Assembly (NCBI GenBank): GCA_000149265.1
Contig: CH002917.1
Span: forward strand, 1,099,965 to 1,163,964
Direction of reading: 5' to 3'
Length of the DNA stretch: 64,000 bases
Source of the DNA: Ciona savignyi
Lineage: Eukaryota; Chordata; Ascidiacea; Phlebobranchia; Cionidae
Shown in pieces: positions 12,201 through 21,204 of the stretch (its first letter is position 1; each line of letters opens with the position of its first letter). The position numbers and the translations under genes are program-made. The notes under the pieces were generated by a model. The model was not told where the DNA came from and ran no database searches. It saw only the letters and a program-made list of their open reading frames with translations.

Positions 12201-14722
12201 GGTATATCATTAAGGGGGGTTATATTATGATACAACCTTACCCAGTCCCGCTCATGTTAGTGATGATAATCTTTATTCCCACTCATGATATACCCTGTCC
12301 CGCATGTATACCCCGTACCGCTCAAGTTTATGACGAAATAAACCATCCCACTCATATCCAGCTCGTAATATAGTGTGTTGTCTCGCCCCGCTGTCCCATA
12401 GATTTGTGAAGTCCAATAAATCTACAGCTTGCCAGTAATCTTTAATGGTAATGGGTGAAACCGTCAGTGGAAACATAGTTTGCTTGATCAAGGCACGTTA
12501 CTTATGTTGCGTGTACCTAGTAGTTTAATGGGTTGCACAAAAACTGTAGTAATTGTCCGCATAATATACAAAACCCAACAGAATTTCAACAAATAAACCA
12601 TTGGTGATGTCATGACTATAAATTAACTGGTCGCTAGCTAGTCGGTTGTGTCATTGAGCAAGGCACTTTACGGACATTGCCCCAATCCAGCAGATTAATG
12701 GGTTCTACGAAATTAAAGGAATGTGTCTATCATATACAACACACTGCAATAGCTCCGGTAACCCGACGATGGGCGCAAGGTGATCTGATGATTGCCCATG
12801 TGTTAACCCCCTTGGTTTTCCCACTTACAGGGATAAACATGAATATCCTATCCTAAGTATACCAATGCAAAATTACAAATATTGAAATTGAAATAAACAC
12901 AACCACTTACCCCTTCCAGGTTTCTATCACCCATTCGGCAGACCATCAATCATATTTGGATGAGTTTGCTCGCGAGTATGGTTGTAATTCAATATCTACT
13001 CCATTTGCGGTGCCCTCGCAAGTCAAATTTGCTAAAAATGGTGCTAGCCGAACGATAAATCCCAAAGATTATATCAAGCCACTAGATGTCCTGAGGACAA
13101 AGTATGTTGTCATCTTTTTCTCTTTTGTTGTCATTGTTAACTAGGTTTAATTTCTTAAGTTTTAACATGATTTTTTTGTGTTTTTATTCATAGCACACAA
13201 TTGTAGATGTGGGAAGGGTAAAATAATTATCGTCAGTCAATATAACATCAGTTTTATTACGGTCTATTACATATTTGACATGGCTTTTGAACAATGCTTG
13301 TCAATCCACTTGATCAAGGTTTAGTGATTTGCGTATAGATTCGGTAACCTTTTAGCTTAACAATATTCCAAAAACATGCACTTGCCAACAGTGAAAAACT
13401 AGGAGAATATCTCATTAACAAAATAAACCAATCACAATAGATCAACTAAATAAGGATTTAAAAAGAAAACGAAATAATTAGAACTCAAGAAAAGGCACAC
13501 TGGGCGCGAGATTATGTAACGATTTCCCGTGTGTTAACACCCTTGCTTTTCCCACTCACAGGTATAAACATGAATATCCTATACTATATCCAATGTTTTT
13601 AAGTGCCTTGCCCAAGACACTTACCTTGCATAAAGTGCTCCATGTGAAAACTGAACCTAGGGACTGCATAGTTGCAGAATTTTGTCTATCATTATTGCAT
13701 TGACAGTGTAAGCTTTAAGAAGCAATTGAAATATATTCATCCATGAACCCATCAACTAATCACCATCTAAACCTTTAGTGTGTTTGCATGATTTCTAGTT
13801 CAGAATCAGCTAATTAACCACCTAACTCCCAGTGTTTCAACGTTTTTCCAGCCGAGTATAAGCTAAACCCATCGTCGGATTTGTAGTGTTCAACACACAT
13901 TAGGTAATACGTCCTTTATTATAAGTGTGTCGAGATGGAAAGAGACCGACGAAAGAGATGTCTCTGACTTATATAGCCGGCATAACACAGAGATCCTAAA
14001 TATTACTACAGGATTAATACCCATCAATTAAATAATCCCAACACCCCCAGCGTGTTCCTGGATGTATTTGTCCAACACATCCCCTCCCCCACCAACCAGG
14101 CCTCTTTGCTTCGTCTCAACCACAACTTCACATCCAACGGTCCAGAGGCTTGCAGTCGGGATTTCTTGTCCAACCTCAGAGCTTTGGATGGGATTTTAAA
14201 GGTTTGTGGTCTGTTTTAAGATAGGATATTCATGTTTATCCCTGTGAATGGGAAAACCTTAGGGGTTAACACCTGGGCAATTGTCAGATTACCTAGCGTC
14301 CACCGTCGGGTTACCCGAACTATTGTACGGGTTCTACTAAATTGGAGGAACGTGTTAATCCTACACAACACACTGCAATAGCTCCAGTAACCCGACTGGT
14401 TTTTCCATTCACTGGTTAAACATGAATATCCTATCTAGAGTATTGGGTTCGACTAATACAGTACCAACGTCTTTATCTCATTCAATACATAACGGTAACC
14501 CCACAGTAAGCACGACGTAATCTGACGAGTATCTGTGTAATAGCGGCCCTTTATCATTAATATCCTATTCAATTAATCTAATGTTTTACGAAAAATGATT
14601 TATTCTGAAAATACGACAACATTTTAATTGATGACACACAGACACAGACATCATCGATATCAACGGGTCGGAATATGCAACTCGTTAAAATTAAAGATTT
14701 CGTCCAATCAAATTGCTATTGA
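3255..14722 (+). CDS. Divergent lipoxygenase-like protein with N-terminal membrane anchor, 12 exons, 517 aa
   Basis: Coding exons: 3255-3434, 3836-3957, 4524-4668, 5567-5701, 9324-9485, 10020-10181, 10602-10664, 11207-11286, 11501-11597, 12920-13101, 14051-14201, 14648-14722. All junctions are GT-AG and phases agree, giving 1554 nt. Residues 9-29 are a hydrophobic segment (FLWLLCLYYPLYLIGVLL), so the protein is probably membrane anchored; no PLAT domain is seen. From LAK (188-190) to LLAPHFRF (234-241) the spacing matches the lipoxygenase core (LAK...PHLRY), with H206-x3-H210 where the first iron-ligand pair lies. H387-SAD-H391 followed by LD resembles the second pair of mammalian 12/15-lipoxygenases. 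The C-terminal exon has RN-x-QL and a terminal SNCY where family members end in Ile. Lipoxygenases insert O2 into polyunsaturated fatty acids; activity here is uncertain because the first pair is normally H-x4-H. The family assignment is by eye. The exon model is firmer than the function. Confidence 0.62.
3652..3753 (+). repeat. SINE family 1, internally deleted copy
   Basis: A B-box-like GGTTCAAATCCTGG is joined directly to the 3' part GTAATCTGAAGATTGCCCGTG and ends ATCCTATCCTAT. It lies in intron 1 of the lipoxygenase-like gene. Confidence 0.7.
4024..4322 (+). repeat. SINE family 1, near full length (reference copy)
   Basis: The tRNA-like head has GTTAGTCTGGTGGTTAAG (A-box region) and GGTTGCAGGTATAAATC (B-box region). 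The body has GTGTCCTTGGGCGAGG, GGACATTGCCTGAACC and TACTGCAATAGCTCCGG, then GGGCGCGAGGTAATCTGACG. The tail is ACATGAATAAAC followed by CTATCCTATCCTATC. Pol III-type tRNA-derived SINE. Confidence 0.88.
4723..4926 (+). repeat. GTTAGG-like palindromic MITE, copy 1
   Basis: Starts with a purine-rich AGGAAAGGAGGGAAACTGCA and ends with the complementary TGCAGTTTCCCTCCTTCC and TAGTGTTGCCC. The interior has AGGTTAAAGTTAGGGTTAG. Confidence 0.75.
6252..6564. mobile_element. hAT-type non-autonomous element with perfect 8-bp target duplication
   Basis: Terminal repeats CAGTGTTTCCCAACC and GGTTGGGAAACACTG are exact complements. AACTAGTC flanks both ends (6244-6251 and 6565-6572). It lies in intron 4 of the lipoxygenase-like gene. 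Interior motif GAGTCCGC recurs. Confidence 0.93.
8330..8791. mobile_element. hAT-type non-autonomous element with 8-bp target duplication
   Basis: Ends CAGCGGTTCCCAAAC and GTTTGGGAACCGCTG are exact complements. The flanks CCATGGGC (8322-8329) and CCATAGGC (8792-8799) differ at one base. The subterminal region is GC-rich (GGGCGCCGCGGCGCCC). The open frames inside it are not genes. Confidence 0.9.
9164..9344 (+). repeat. Tandem duplication of an intron end and exon start (duplicated 3' splice site)
   Basis: CTATATACCCAACAACC occurs at 9164, 9253 and (with one base missing) 9301. The second and third copies continue into CCAGGTTTGCCTCACATACT or CGCAGGTTTGCCTCACATACT. The real exon 5 start is 9324. 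The upstream AG (9276) is 47 nt away and would put the exon out of frame. Confidence 0.85.
9182..9230 (+). repeat. SINE family 1, 3' fragment
   Basis: Only TTGGTTTTCCCATTTACATG, ATAAACATGAATA and CCTATCCTAACC remain. It is embedded among copies of the intron end next to exon 5 of the lipoxygenase-like gene. Confidence 0.75.
9697..9984 (+). repeat. SINE family 1, near full length
   Basis: Has CGCCTTTCAGCCGAAAGGTT, GGTCGCTACCTAGTCGGTTG, GGGCGCGAGGTAATCTGACG and a tail ending ATCATATCCTATTC. It lies in intron 5 of the lipoxygenase-like gene, just upstream of exon 6. Confidence 0.85.
10487..10552 (+). repeat. SINE family 1, 3' fragment
   Basis: TTGGTTTTCCCATTCACAGG, ATAAACATGAATAT and CTTATCCTATCC, in intron 6 of the lipoxygenase-like gene. 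Confidence 0.75.
10865..11128 (+). repeat. SINE family 1, head partly degenerate
   Basis: Body and tail are clear: CACTGCAATAGCTCTGGTAA, GTGATTTGACGATTGCC and CAGGGATAAACATG followed by TATCCTACC. It lies in intron 7 of the lipoxygenase-like gene. Confidence 0.78.
11778..11868 (-). repeat. SINE family 1, 5' head only
   Basis: CCCAAGGACACAACCGACTA then GTTTCGAACCTGCAACC is the complement of the SINE head; the 3' part is absent. Confidence 0.72.
12047..12416. mobile_element. Foldback MITE with inverted ends
   Basis: The left end GGACTTCACTAATCTGCGGG (12045 onward, with GACAGC following) and the right end GCTGTCCCATAGATTTGTGA, then AGTCC, are imperfect complements. A second internal pair, CACTAACATGAGCGGGAC (about 12175) and GTCCCGCTCATGTTAGTG (about 12246), makes a strong hairpin. 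The repeat GCGGGAC / GTCCCGC recurs through the element. No protein is encoded. The target duplication is unclear. It lies in intron 9 of the lipoxygenase-like gene. Confidence 0.65.
12625..12858 (+). repeat. SINE family 1, lacking the tRNA-like head
   Basis: Begins at ACTGGTCGCTAGCTAGTCGG and runs through CACTGCAATAGCTCCGGTAA to ATGAATATCCTATCCTAAG, just upstream of exon 10 of the lipoxygenase-like gene. Confidence 0.85.
13497..13592 (+). repeat. SINE family 1, 3' fragment
   Basis: GGGCGCGAGATTATGTAACG, CCCGTGTGTTAACACCC and ATGAATATCCTATACTAT; lies in intron 10 of the lipoxygenase-like gene. Confidence 0.75.
14220..14438. repeat. Two SINE family 1 fragments in inverted arrangement
   Basis: 14220-14330 is a minus-strand 3' part (GGATATTCATGTTTATCCC...). 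14330-14438 is a plus-strand body with tail (GGGTTCTACTAAATTGGAGG ... ATGAATATCCTATC). Together they form an inverted pair within the last intron of the lipoxygenase-like gene, starting 19 nt after exon 11. Confidence 0.75.
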
Positions 14723-16549
14723 CGCAGGATGACAAAGAATTGTAACGTCATACTTTAAAAAATATTTTTATGTACCGCGACACAGTATTAATCTTATTAA
14801 CAATTGTACGCTGTTTTAATCATGTTGATGTCAAATGATGCAACGTCGTAACCTTGTTATTTTCTGCCTTTAACACGATTGCAATCCTCTGCGTTTTTTC
14901 ACGTTTTCAATTGAAAGTGTACATACGTATTGCGCAAAACTTAATAGTATTTGTTTTCATTCAATCCTCTCTGTATTTTAATCCAAGTCTAAATTGTATT
15001 GTTTAATTTCAATCGTGCTCACGGTCGTTGTTAGTTTTTCGTGTTACATTACTGCCATATTTTCCATTTCTTTAAAACTATTAGCCGGTTTTGTAGTCTA
15101 AGGGTTGGTAGTGAAAGTCGTGACCAAAAGGTGGTGGCTTGAATACTCGCCGCGGTCAGCTCGGCTACGTTATTGGGTAAGACGATAAATGAACGTGTTC
15201 TTAATCAAATGGATTTATATAAACAAAACTGTTATAATAATTGATAAAAGATCGTCGACGGCCTGCTGGCACCCATTTTGGCATCGAAACTAGCCTTTTG
15301 CTAGACCTTGTAATCATAGACAAAGCACTACGCACATACCTTTTAAACTCAGTGGATTGAGAAGTTGTACTTTAACAAAATGATCGTACTAATTATTTAT
15401 AACACACTGCAATACCACCATTAACCAACTGTGTGCATTCGGTAATAGGAAGATTACCGCTGTTGCCATGTCAGGCGTTGTTTTATGCAAAGGGAACAAG
15501 ACTATCTATTTACATATTTTGTGTTCTATTTTTAAAGACAAACATAGCTTTTTACTTCGCTGTCAGTGGAACCAAAGTTATAATGTTTCGCACTTCTTTG
15601 AATAAACAATAACGAAATCCTTGTCTGTGTTTTGTTGTTTAATAATTCCATAAAATCTAATTTTAAAGTTATCTCTATTATTGGTCTGTGGTTAATTGTA
15701 ATTGTCTTTCCCGTGTTGTAACTACTCTTTCTTATTACATGGATGAAATTAAATATTTCATCCGACATGTTAGCTCATATGTGTGCGTCATCAAGTAAGG
15801 AAAATGTAGTGGAATGAATGGGTTCTACTAAATTGAAGGAACTTGTGTATCATATAATATAGCTCCGGTAAATCGACGATGGGCGAGGTGATCTGACGAT
15901 TGCCCATGTGTTAACCCCCTTGGTTTTCCCACGGGGATAAACATGAATATCATATCCTAATCAACATTAGCCATTGATTAGATGTCTCCATTATATATAT
16001 AAACATTGTAATGCGACTATTTCAAGGTAATCTGTCAATTGCGCGTATAAAAACACCCTTGAGTTTCCCACCCTTAAGGTTAATGAGTAACGTCAACCGA
16101 CCGCGATATAACACACAAACAGATATGACTACAAGTTATATATCAAGCATGTTTAATACTGATAAACTAACGAAATCGTTAATTTGATAACGTGCATCAT
16201 AATAAAAAATAACAGTGCATTATAGAAGAAGCAAATTGCAACAGAAACGCAAATGCACTAAAATAACAAATAGGCATATAACACTTTTTAATAATTAAAG
16301 AGGAAGATCTGTATTTTAACGGTAGAATATACATACTAATACATCATTTAGCTTCTTTACGTTGATGCATAACTTTATTGGGTAGAGCATAGGCAGTATA
16401 CAGTCTAGCATAATTTCTGCTGATCCAGGCGGTTATCTCAACTGGCAGCGCGTAGAATATTGTAAAACGATGTTAATTGGAATTTTCTGAGTGTCCTCTG
16501 ATTGAAGGTGTTAATAAACAGAATGTATATCACATTTTCAGACTCGCTT
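14723..16549. other. Gene-free stretch downstream of the lipoxygenase-like gene
   Basis: Holds degenerate SINE remnants (a tRNA-like head near 15095-15165 and CACACTGCAATACC at about 15403; further 3' pieces at 14505-14570 and 16022-16090) and one clearer copy at 15815-15962. No exon chain was found on either strand. Confidence 0.55.
15815..15962 (+). repeat. SINE family 1, partial
   Basis: GGTTCTACTAAATTGAAGGA, ATGGGCGAGGTGATCTGACG and ATAAACATGAATATCATATC. The part with the cacactgcaatag motif is shortened. Confidence 0.78.
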
Positions 16550-16553
16550 TTAA

Positions 16554-17624
16554 CTCTTTCCCTCCCAACTCGCCATATATGGCGAGTTGGTGGGAAAACA
16601 TGGTATCCCGTCTGTCCATAAATGGATACAAATCTAAAAAACGATTTCTCCGCAATGCGTAATGGTAGAGACCTCAGCTATGGCTCATTCGATCAAGGAA
16701 ACCCTATATTTTATTCTCTGTGATTATCGTGGAGAAATATTAAAAATGCGAGGAGTGATAGCCTTTCTTTTTCAAGGCTTCGCCTCTTATTTCTATCGAT
16801 TTTACACGTGACTAACTCAGCCAATAGGAGTCGTGTTAACTTGCAGAGAAGCTCTTTTTGTCAAGCAAGTCTTTCTTTACATTCTCTGTGAATTTCGTGC
16901 CGTTGAGATAAAAAGGAGAGCGTTGGTGACGTTTTCGCAGCAGGCGGTTATGCTTCGTGTTCACCAAAGCATGAATCCAGCTGGGCCTGCTGAGCGCGCG
17001 ATAAAGAAAAAGGCGGCGAGACTAGCTAGTTCGGTGTGCCCTGCTTTGAAGAATATTGGATGTAGTATTTGCGTTTGTTTGGTTTTGTATGCCCTTTTTA
17101 CACTTCCTTCACTGTTCTTTTTTATACTTTTTACTATTTTAGTTCTACAAAACTAAAAACTTCAATGCGTTTTGGTTCAAGTTTTCATAATATAGTCAGA
17201 AAAAAGGGAAATTTCAATTACAAATAGTAAAAAAACTACTGAAGATAGAAATACAGTTCGAATTTTCCTGAGTACAAAAACTATTAGACAATCTACATTC
17301 CAATTTTCATCTCATTTGGGCATTCCAATAATAAGTGAGTATTTCGTTTGTCAGTGCACCTCAAATTTTTCAAAGTCGAGCAAAATTTTCTTTGCATAAA
17401 AAGTGGTGTTCACTAAAGTTTACATAATATATTCTTTATTAGAGGTAGATTTTAGATGTGCAGCTTGTTTAAAAGAGGGATAAATTATCTTTCCAACCAT
17501 ACTAAATATTAAATCATAGCATAAACTTTAGAAAAACTGTGCTAATTTGAAAATAACTAAAAATTGTAAAAAACACTGCGGGACAGCATGTTTGAATTAA
17601 TGCATTTGGCCGGGAGTGAAAGAG
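16554..17624. mobile_element. piggyBac-like element flanked by TTAA, non-autonomous or decayed
   Basis: The element starts CTCTTTCCCTCCCAACTCGC after TTAA (16550-16553) and ends GGCCGGGAGTGAAAGAG before TTAA (17625-17628). The terminal inverted repeats CTCTTTC(C/A)CTCCC and the TTAA duplication are the piggyBac pattern. Just inside the left end is a perfect 26-bp palindrome (16565-16590). A 107-codon frame at 16833-17156 is not recognisable as transposase. At 1071 bp the element is too short for a complete transposase. Confidence 0.75.
16833..17156 (+). CDS. Unrecognised 107-codon open frame inside the TTAA-flanked element
   Basis: The first codon is TTG, so the true start may be an internal Met. 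There is a basic stretch (AERAIKKKAARLASS), one Cys cluster (CPALKNIGCSICVC) and a hydrophobic C-terminus (LYALFTLPSLFFFILF) that could be a membrane segment. I see no transposase motif. It could be a chance frame in the element or the remnant of a passenger gene. Confidence 0.2.
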   Translation: MLTCREALFVKQVFLYILCEFRAVEIKRRALVTFSQQAVMLRVHQSMNPAGPAERAIKKKAARLASSVCPALKNIGCSICVCLVLYALFTLPSLFFFILFTILVLQN

Positions 17625-17891
17625 TTAATACAACTCCGCCCTTCTTTCCCCTTTATTGCCAATTTCTGCAGAAGCTGGTCCCGTTTTTAATTCACTGGGA
17701 CAGATTTGCCAAGTTTATTATTTTGCTGTTTTAAGGGGGCAAATTTCAAAGCTGTGATGTACTTGTCATAAAGGTCCGTTTTTGTAAATGATTGTAGAAA
17801 ACGAGTCTGACACGCTAACTGGAGGAATACAAGCACTAGAAAGCTTATAATTCACTGCGCTACTTTGTACATTTAAACTTCTGGTTATCAT

Positions 17892-18780
17892 CTAGCGGCG
17901 GCAATAACCTGACTTCACGGACCACGCCAATGGCGTTTTGTGAAGTCGAATAACCCGACTCTTTCCAACCTTGGTCGCCCATTCTGCTAATTGTACGGAA
18001 TCCGTGCTCGCAAGAGTGGTCGACCCAAACACATTAAGTTGTTGAACCAAGGCTTGCGTTGCCTGTTTTAGTTTAGCAACGTCGTAATCGGGAACAGAAG
18101 CATCCAGCCACAGAGCAACAAGAGGTTGTGAAAATTGCGAACCCAGTTCGAAGGTCGCGTTTACTCTCACCACCATAATTCTGCACCAAACACATTGCAT
18201 TTAAAATATAAGTTCGGTATCTAAAACTAAAGTAGCCTTCAGTAAGCATAAAGCTGTAGTACTGCGGCACATTTACTGGCAGACTGCTAGAAAATGATTA
18301 AACCCGAAAGATTGGGTGATCGAAACTAGTCTTTTAAGTCGGCTGTGTCCCTGGTCAAAACATTTAGCACTCATTACATTGGTCCAGTGTACAAAAGAGC
18401 TGAAAGAATGTCTTAATTATAAACAACACATTGTAATAACTCCCCTGCTATGGATTTATATATAATTAGATAATACTTTTATAAGTAGCTTACACGATTG
18501 AAGGGTACCGACGGCTTAAAATAGATGATAACCAAAGTCCTACGGGGTGCTTATGGGATCTAATTTATTTTAAGTTATAGCTATACCTGGCTTCGCCCGC
18601 TTTTAATAAGTTGAACAGATTCTCATACGGATTGTTGCTGTCGGTGGAAATTTCTGAATTCCTTACAAGCATGCACTGGTTATTTGCAAAGTTCACATAC
18701 ACAAGGAAACCGAGAATACGATCTTCTTTCAAATCACTGAAAGCAAGCAATACGTCCTTGTCGGTGGTAAATACTGACAT
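17892..18780 (-). CDS. Two-exon small protein resembling an ADF-H/coactosin domain, 160 aa
   Basis: Exon 1 is 18780-18587 and exon 2 is 18180-17892, joined in phase 2 (donor GTATAG, acceptor TTGGTGCAG), giving 160 residues and TAA stop. Residues 1-64 start MSVFTTDKDVLLAFSDLKED and alternate short hydrophobic strands with polar turns (LGFLVYVNF). Residues 65-160 contain MVVRVNATF, a PLVALWLDASV strand and an amphipathic stretch KLKQATQALVQQL, then a tail rich in basic residues. This order (helix, strands, W-containing strand near the middle, long helix, final strand) and the total length match single ADF-homology domain proteins such as coactosin, which bind actin filaments in the cytoplasm. 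No single diagnostic motif is conclusive, so the family is tentative; the two-exon model is better supported. It lies alone between the lipoxygenase-like gene and RNASET2, in a repeat-rich interval. Confidence 0.5.
18315..18455 (+). repeat. Degenerate SINE family 1 remnant
   Basis: GATCGAAACTAGTC, GTCGGCTGTGTCCCTGG and ACAACACATTGTAATAACTC keep the order of the SINE body at low identity. It lies just upstream of exon 2 start on the minus-strand ADF-H-like gene's intron. Confidence 0.5.
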
Positions 18781-18963
18781 TTTATTTCCACTTTTTCTAT
18801 GAATGGTAGTTTACCGGTTCATAATTGACTGGTGAACAAAATAGAAAACTTTGTTAACTTGCTGGCCACATCAAAAATTACAAATATTAATCTGGGCCTG
18901 AAAAAACGCGGTTAGCTCAACATTTCACCGCAACAACAATAAACTGCGCCATTTATTACCTTC

Positions 18964-19426
18964 ATAAATGTATTTTACAATTACTACAGTTTTTTTACAA
19001 TCTAACAAAAATTATATACATTTCTGTATCTATGACACAATAGTTATGACGAATTTACAGTAGTGACGTATCTGATATGTAGTTTTGGTGTCAGTAAATG
19101 ACGAAATAGTGTGATATACCTGATTCAGTCCTACAACCAAAACGCGGTTAGCTCAACATAGGTTCAAGACTTGCATTAGTATTTTACCGGAACAGCTAAC
19201 GTCAATTTGATTGTGACGACATAAATACATATATGACACTGTATGTGCGTTTAGATTGATTGTAGGACTGAATGAGGTATAGCACACTATTTTATCATTA
19301 ACTGACACCAAAACTACATGTTAGATACGACACGACTGTAAATTCGTCATAATTATTGTGTCATAGATACAATGAGTGTATAGGATTTTGATAAATTGTA
19401 ATAAAACTGTAGTAAAGTACATTTAT
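18964..19426. repeat. Large inverted repeat (foldback MITE)
   Basis: Left arm about 18964-19136 and right arm about 19257-19426 are imperfect complements over roughly 170 bp. Examples: GTCATAACTATTGTG... facing ACAATAATTATGAC, and CAGTCCTACAA facing TTGTAGGACTG. The spacer is about 120 bp. A short direct repeat, AACGCGGTTAGCTCAACAT, occurs near 18906 and at 19140. Confidence 0.75.
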
Positions 19427-19887
19427 AGAGCTAATATTGATGCTATTTAATGTTGCGATTCTTACATGTGTCGCCTTGTTTTGTATTTGCTATAAACACC
19501 ATGCCGTATTTCAAGTAAATTTCATTTTGTCGTCCAAAGTGCATTCTTTCTCTACCTTATAACTTTTAACTGTTTTACACTGGCCTCACATTCGTCATCG
19601 GATTTTGGTCTGTTTTTTTATGAACTGACTTGCTAGTTTACGCTTAATGGTTTCAAGAATCACACACCTATCGTTGGTCTGAACAATAATTCTGCTATTA
19701 AGTTTGTTTAAATTACAATCATATTGTTACGGTATTTTATATTTGTAGGGACAATCAACATTTGAATCGTTAAATTTTAAACTTACATTTTTCTTTTAAG
19801 TTTCTAACACTATGTAGTTTCACTAAACCCAAGGGGTTACGGTCTTAAATTAGAGAACTTGCTGTACCGAAGTCTGATCGACTGAAC

Positions 19888-20229
19888 CAGTGGTTCCCAA
19901 CCTTTTTTAGTGTCGGGGCCGAATTTCAAATTTTAGAATACGTATGGAGCCGCGTGAAAACATGAAAACACACTGCTTTAAGAAAACAGTGACGTAACAA
20001 TAGCAGCCTTTTCACAACTTTCCTTGCCTCTAATCTTAACTATGAAGTAAAAACTCTTTTCCCAGCCTTCAAACTAAGCAAGGGTAATTTTAGAATACTA
20101 ATTTTATTTTTTTTATTATTAGAATCAGATTCTAATATTTTTTAGGGGATTTTCAAAGGTCAATGAGAGCCGCAAGAAGGCTAGCTGGGAGCCGCATGCG
20201 GCTCTCGGAGCCGCGGTTGGGAATCACTG
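19888..20229. mobile_element. hAT-type non-autonomous element
   Basis: Ends CAGTGGTTCCCAACC and GGTTGGGAATCACTG are complements apart from one base. The flanks GACTGAAC (19880-19887) and TACTGAAC (20230-20237) match at 7 of 8 bases. The right subterminal region is GC-rich (GCCGCATGCGGC). Confidence 0.88.
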
Positions 20230-20554
20230 TACTGAACATTGAAACAAACACCATGGCCTTCCGCCTTCAATTTACATAAAAGCTCAAATTACTAAAGCTT
20301 TTATTGCTACCTCTTGTTACACTACCAACAAAAGTAAGAGTAATATCAAGATAAAAGGACAACTAAGGCAGTGGCTGTAAAATAAATAATGATAGCGAGT
20401 TAGCGACTTTGGTTTTACGAATAATCAACACAACGATTGGAGTTAAATCATGATAACCGTGTGATCTGTAATCACAGCTAATTAGTATGAATACGTATTT
20501 GTTTTGGCGGTTCAGCACACGTCGTAAAGCGTAGATTTTTATCAGGTATCGTTG

Positions 20555-20700
20555 TTGCAGCTATTTGCTATGGTTTGTTGTGTCCATGATAAAAGCACTT
20601 TAACAGAAGTTGCTTCAGCGAAATGGATTAATAAATTGAACAAAAACTATAGCAATTTCATTATATTTGAAAAACACCGCAATATCTTCAGCATCTCGAC
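20555..20700 (+). repeat. Degenerate SINE family 1 remnant
   Basis: GTTGTGTCCATGATAAAAGC, AAATGGATTAATAAATTGAA and AACACCGCAATATCTTC follow the order of the SINE body at low identity. Confidence 0.4.
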
Positions 20701-21204
20701 TTTATTTAATGCTCCAACGATACAACGCAGTATAGCCTAATACATTTTGACTATTTGTATAATAACTGCGAGCACTGCCTTGCAACAATGAAACCGATGT
20801 TTTCGTTGATTACCAATCAACCTACTAGCAGCTAAAGCCTGTATTTCTGACATTATCAGCTGATTTTGGACAGAAACTTTTTTTCTGTGGCCACTAACTA
20901 AAGAACTACTACAAAGCATCGTTATGTTACTAGCACGTTTAAACTACCTTAAATACGATGCGCTTTAATGACATCACAATAACGCGTCGCTGAACTGACA
21001 GAGCAAAGCAATGGTGTAAACAAGCACAGTTTATACTACACATGATTTTTACTAGCAAGGAAAATCGCTTCGAAATTTTACGATACAGAGCGCTGTTCTT
21101 TTGTTCTTTCGTAGCGAAAGAAGAAATTGATAATTTAAAGTTCACGTTTAGTTTACAACATTAACTTAAATCTTCTCTACAATTCTTCGTCATTACATGT
21201 GTAT

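Noticed and set aside
13854..13890. Acceptor-like CCAG sites that might start an additional lipoxygenase exon
   Set aside because: All frames with the required phase meet a stop at once, while exon 10 joins exon 11 at 14051 with correct phase.
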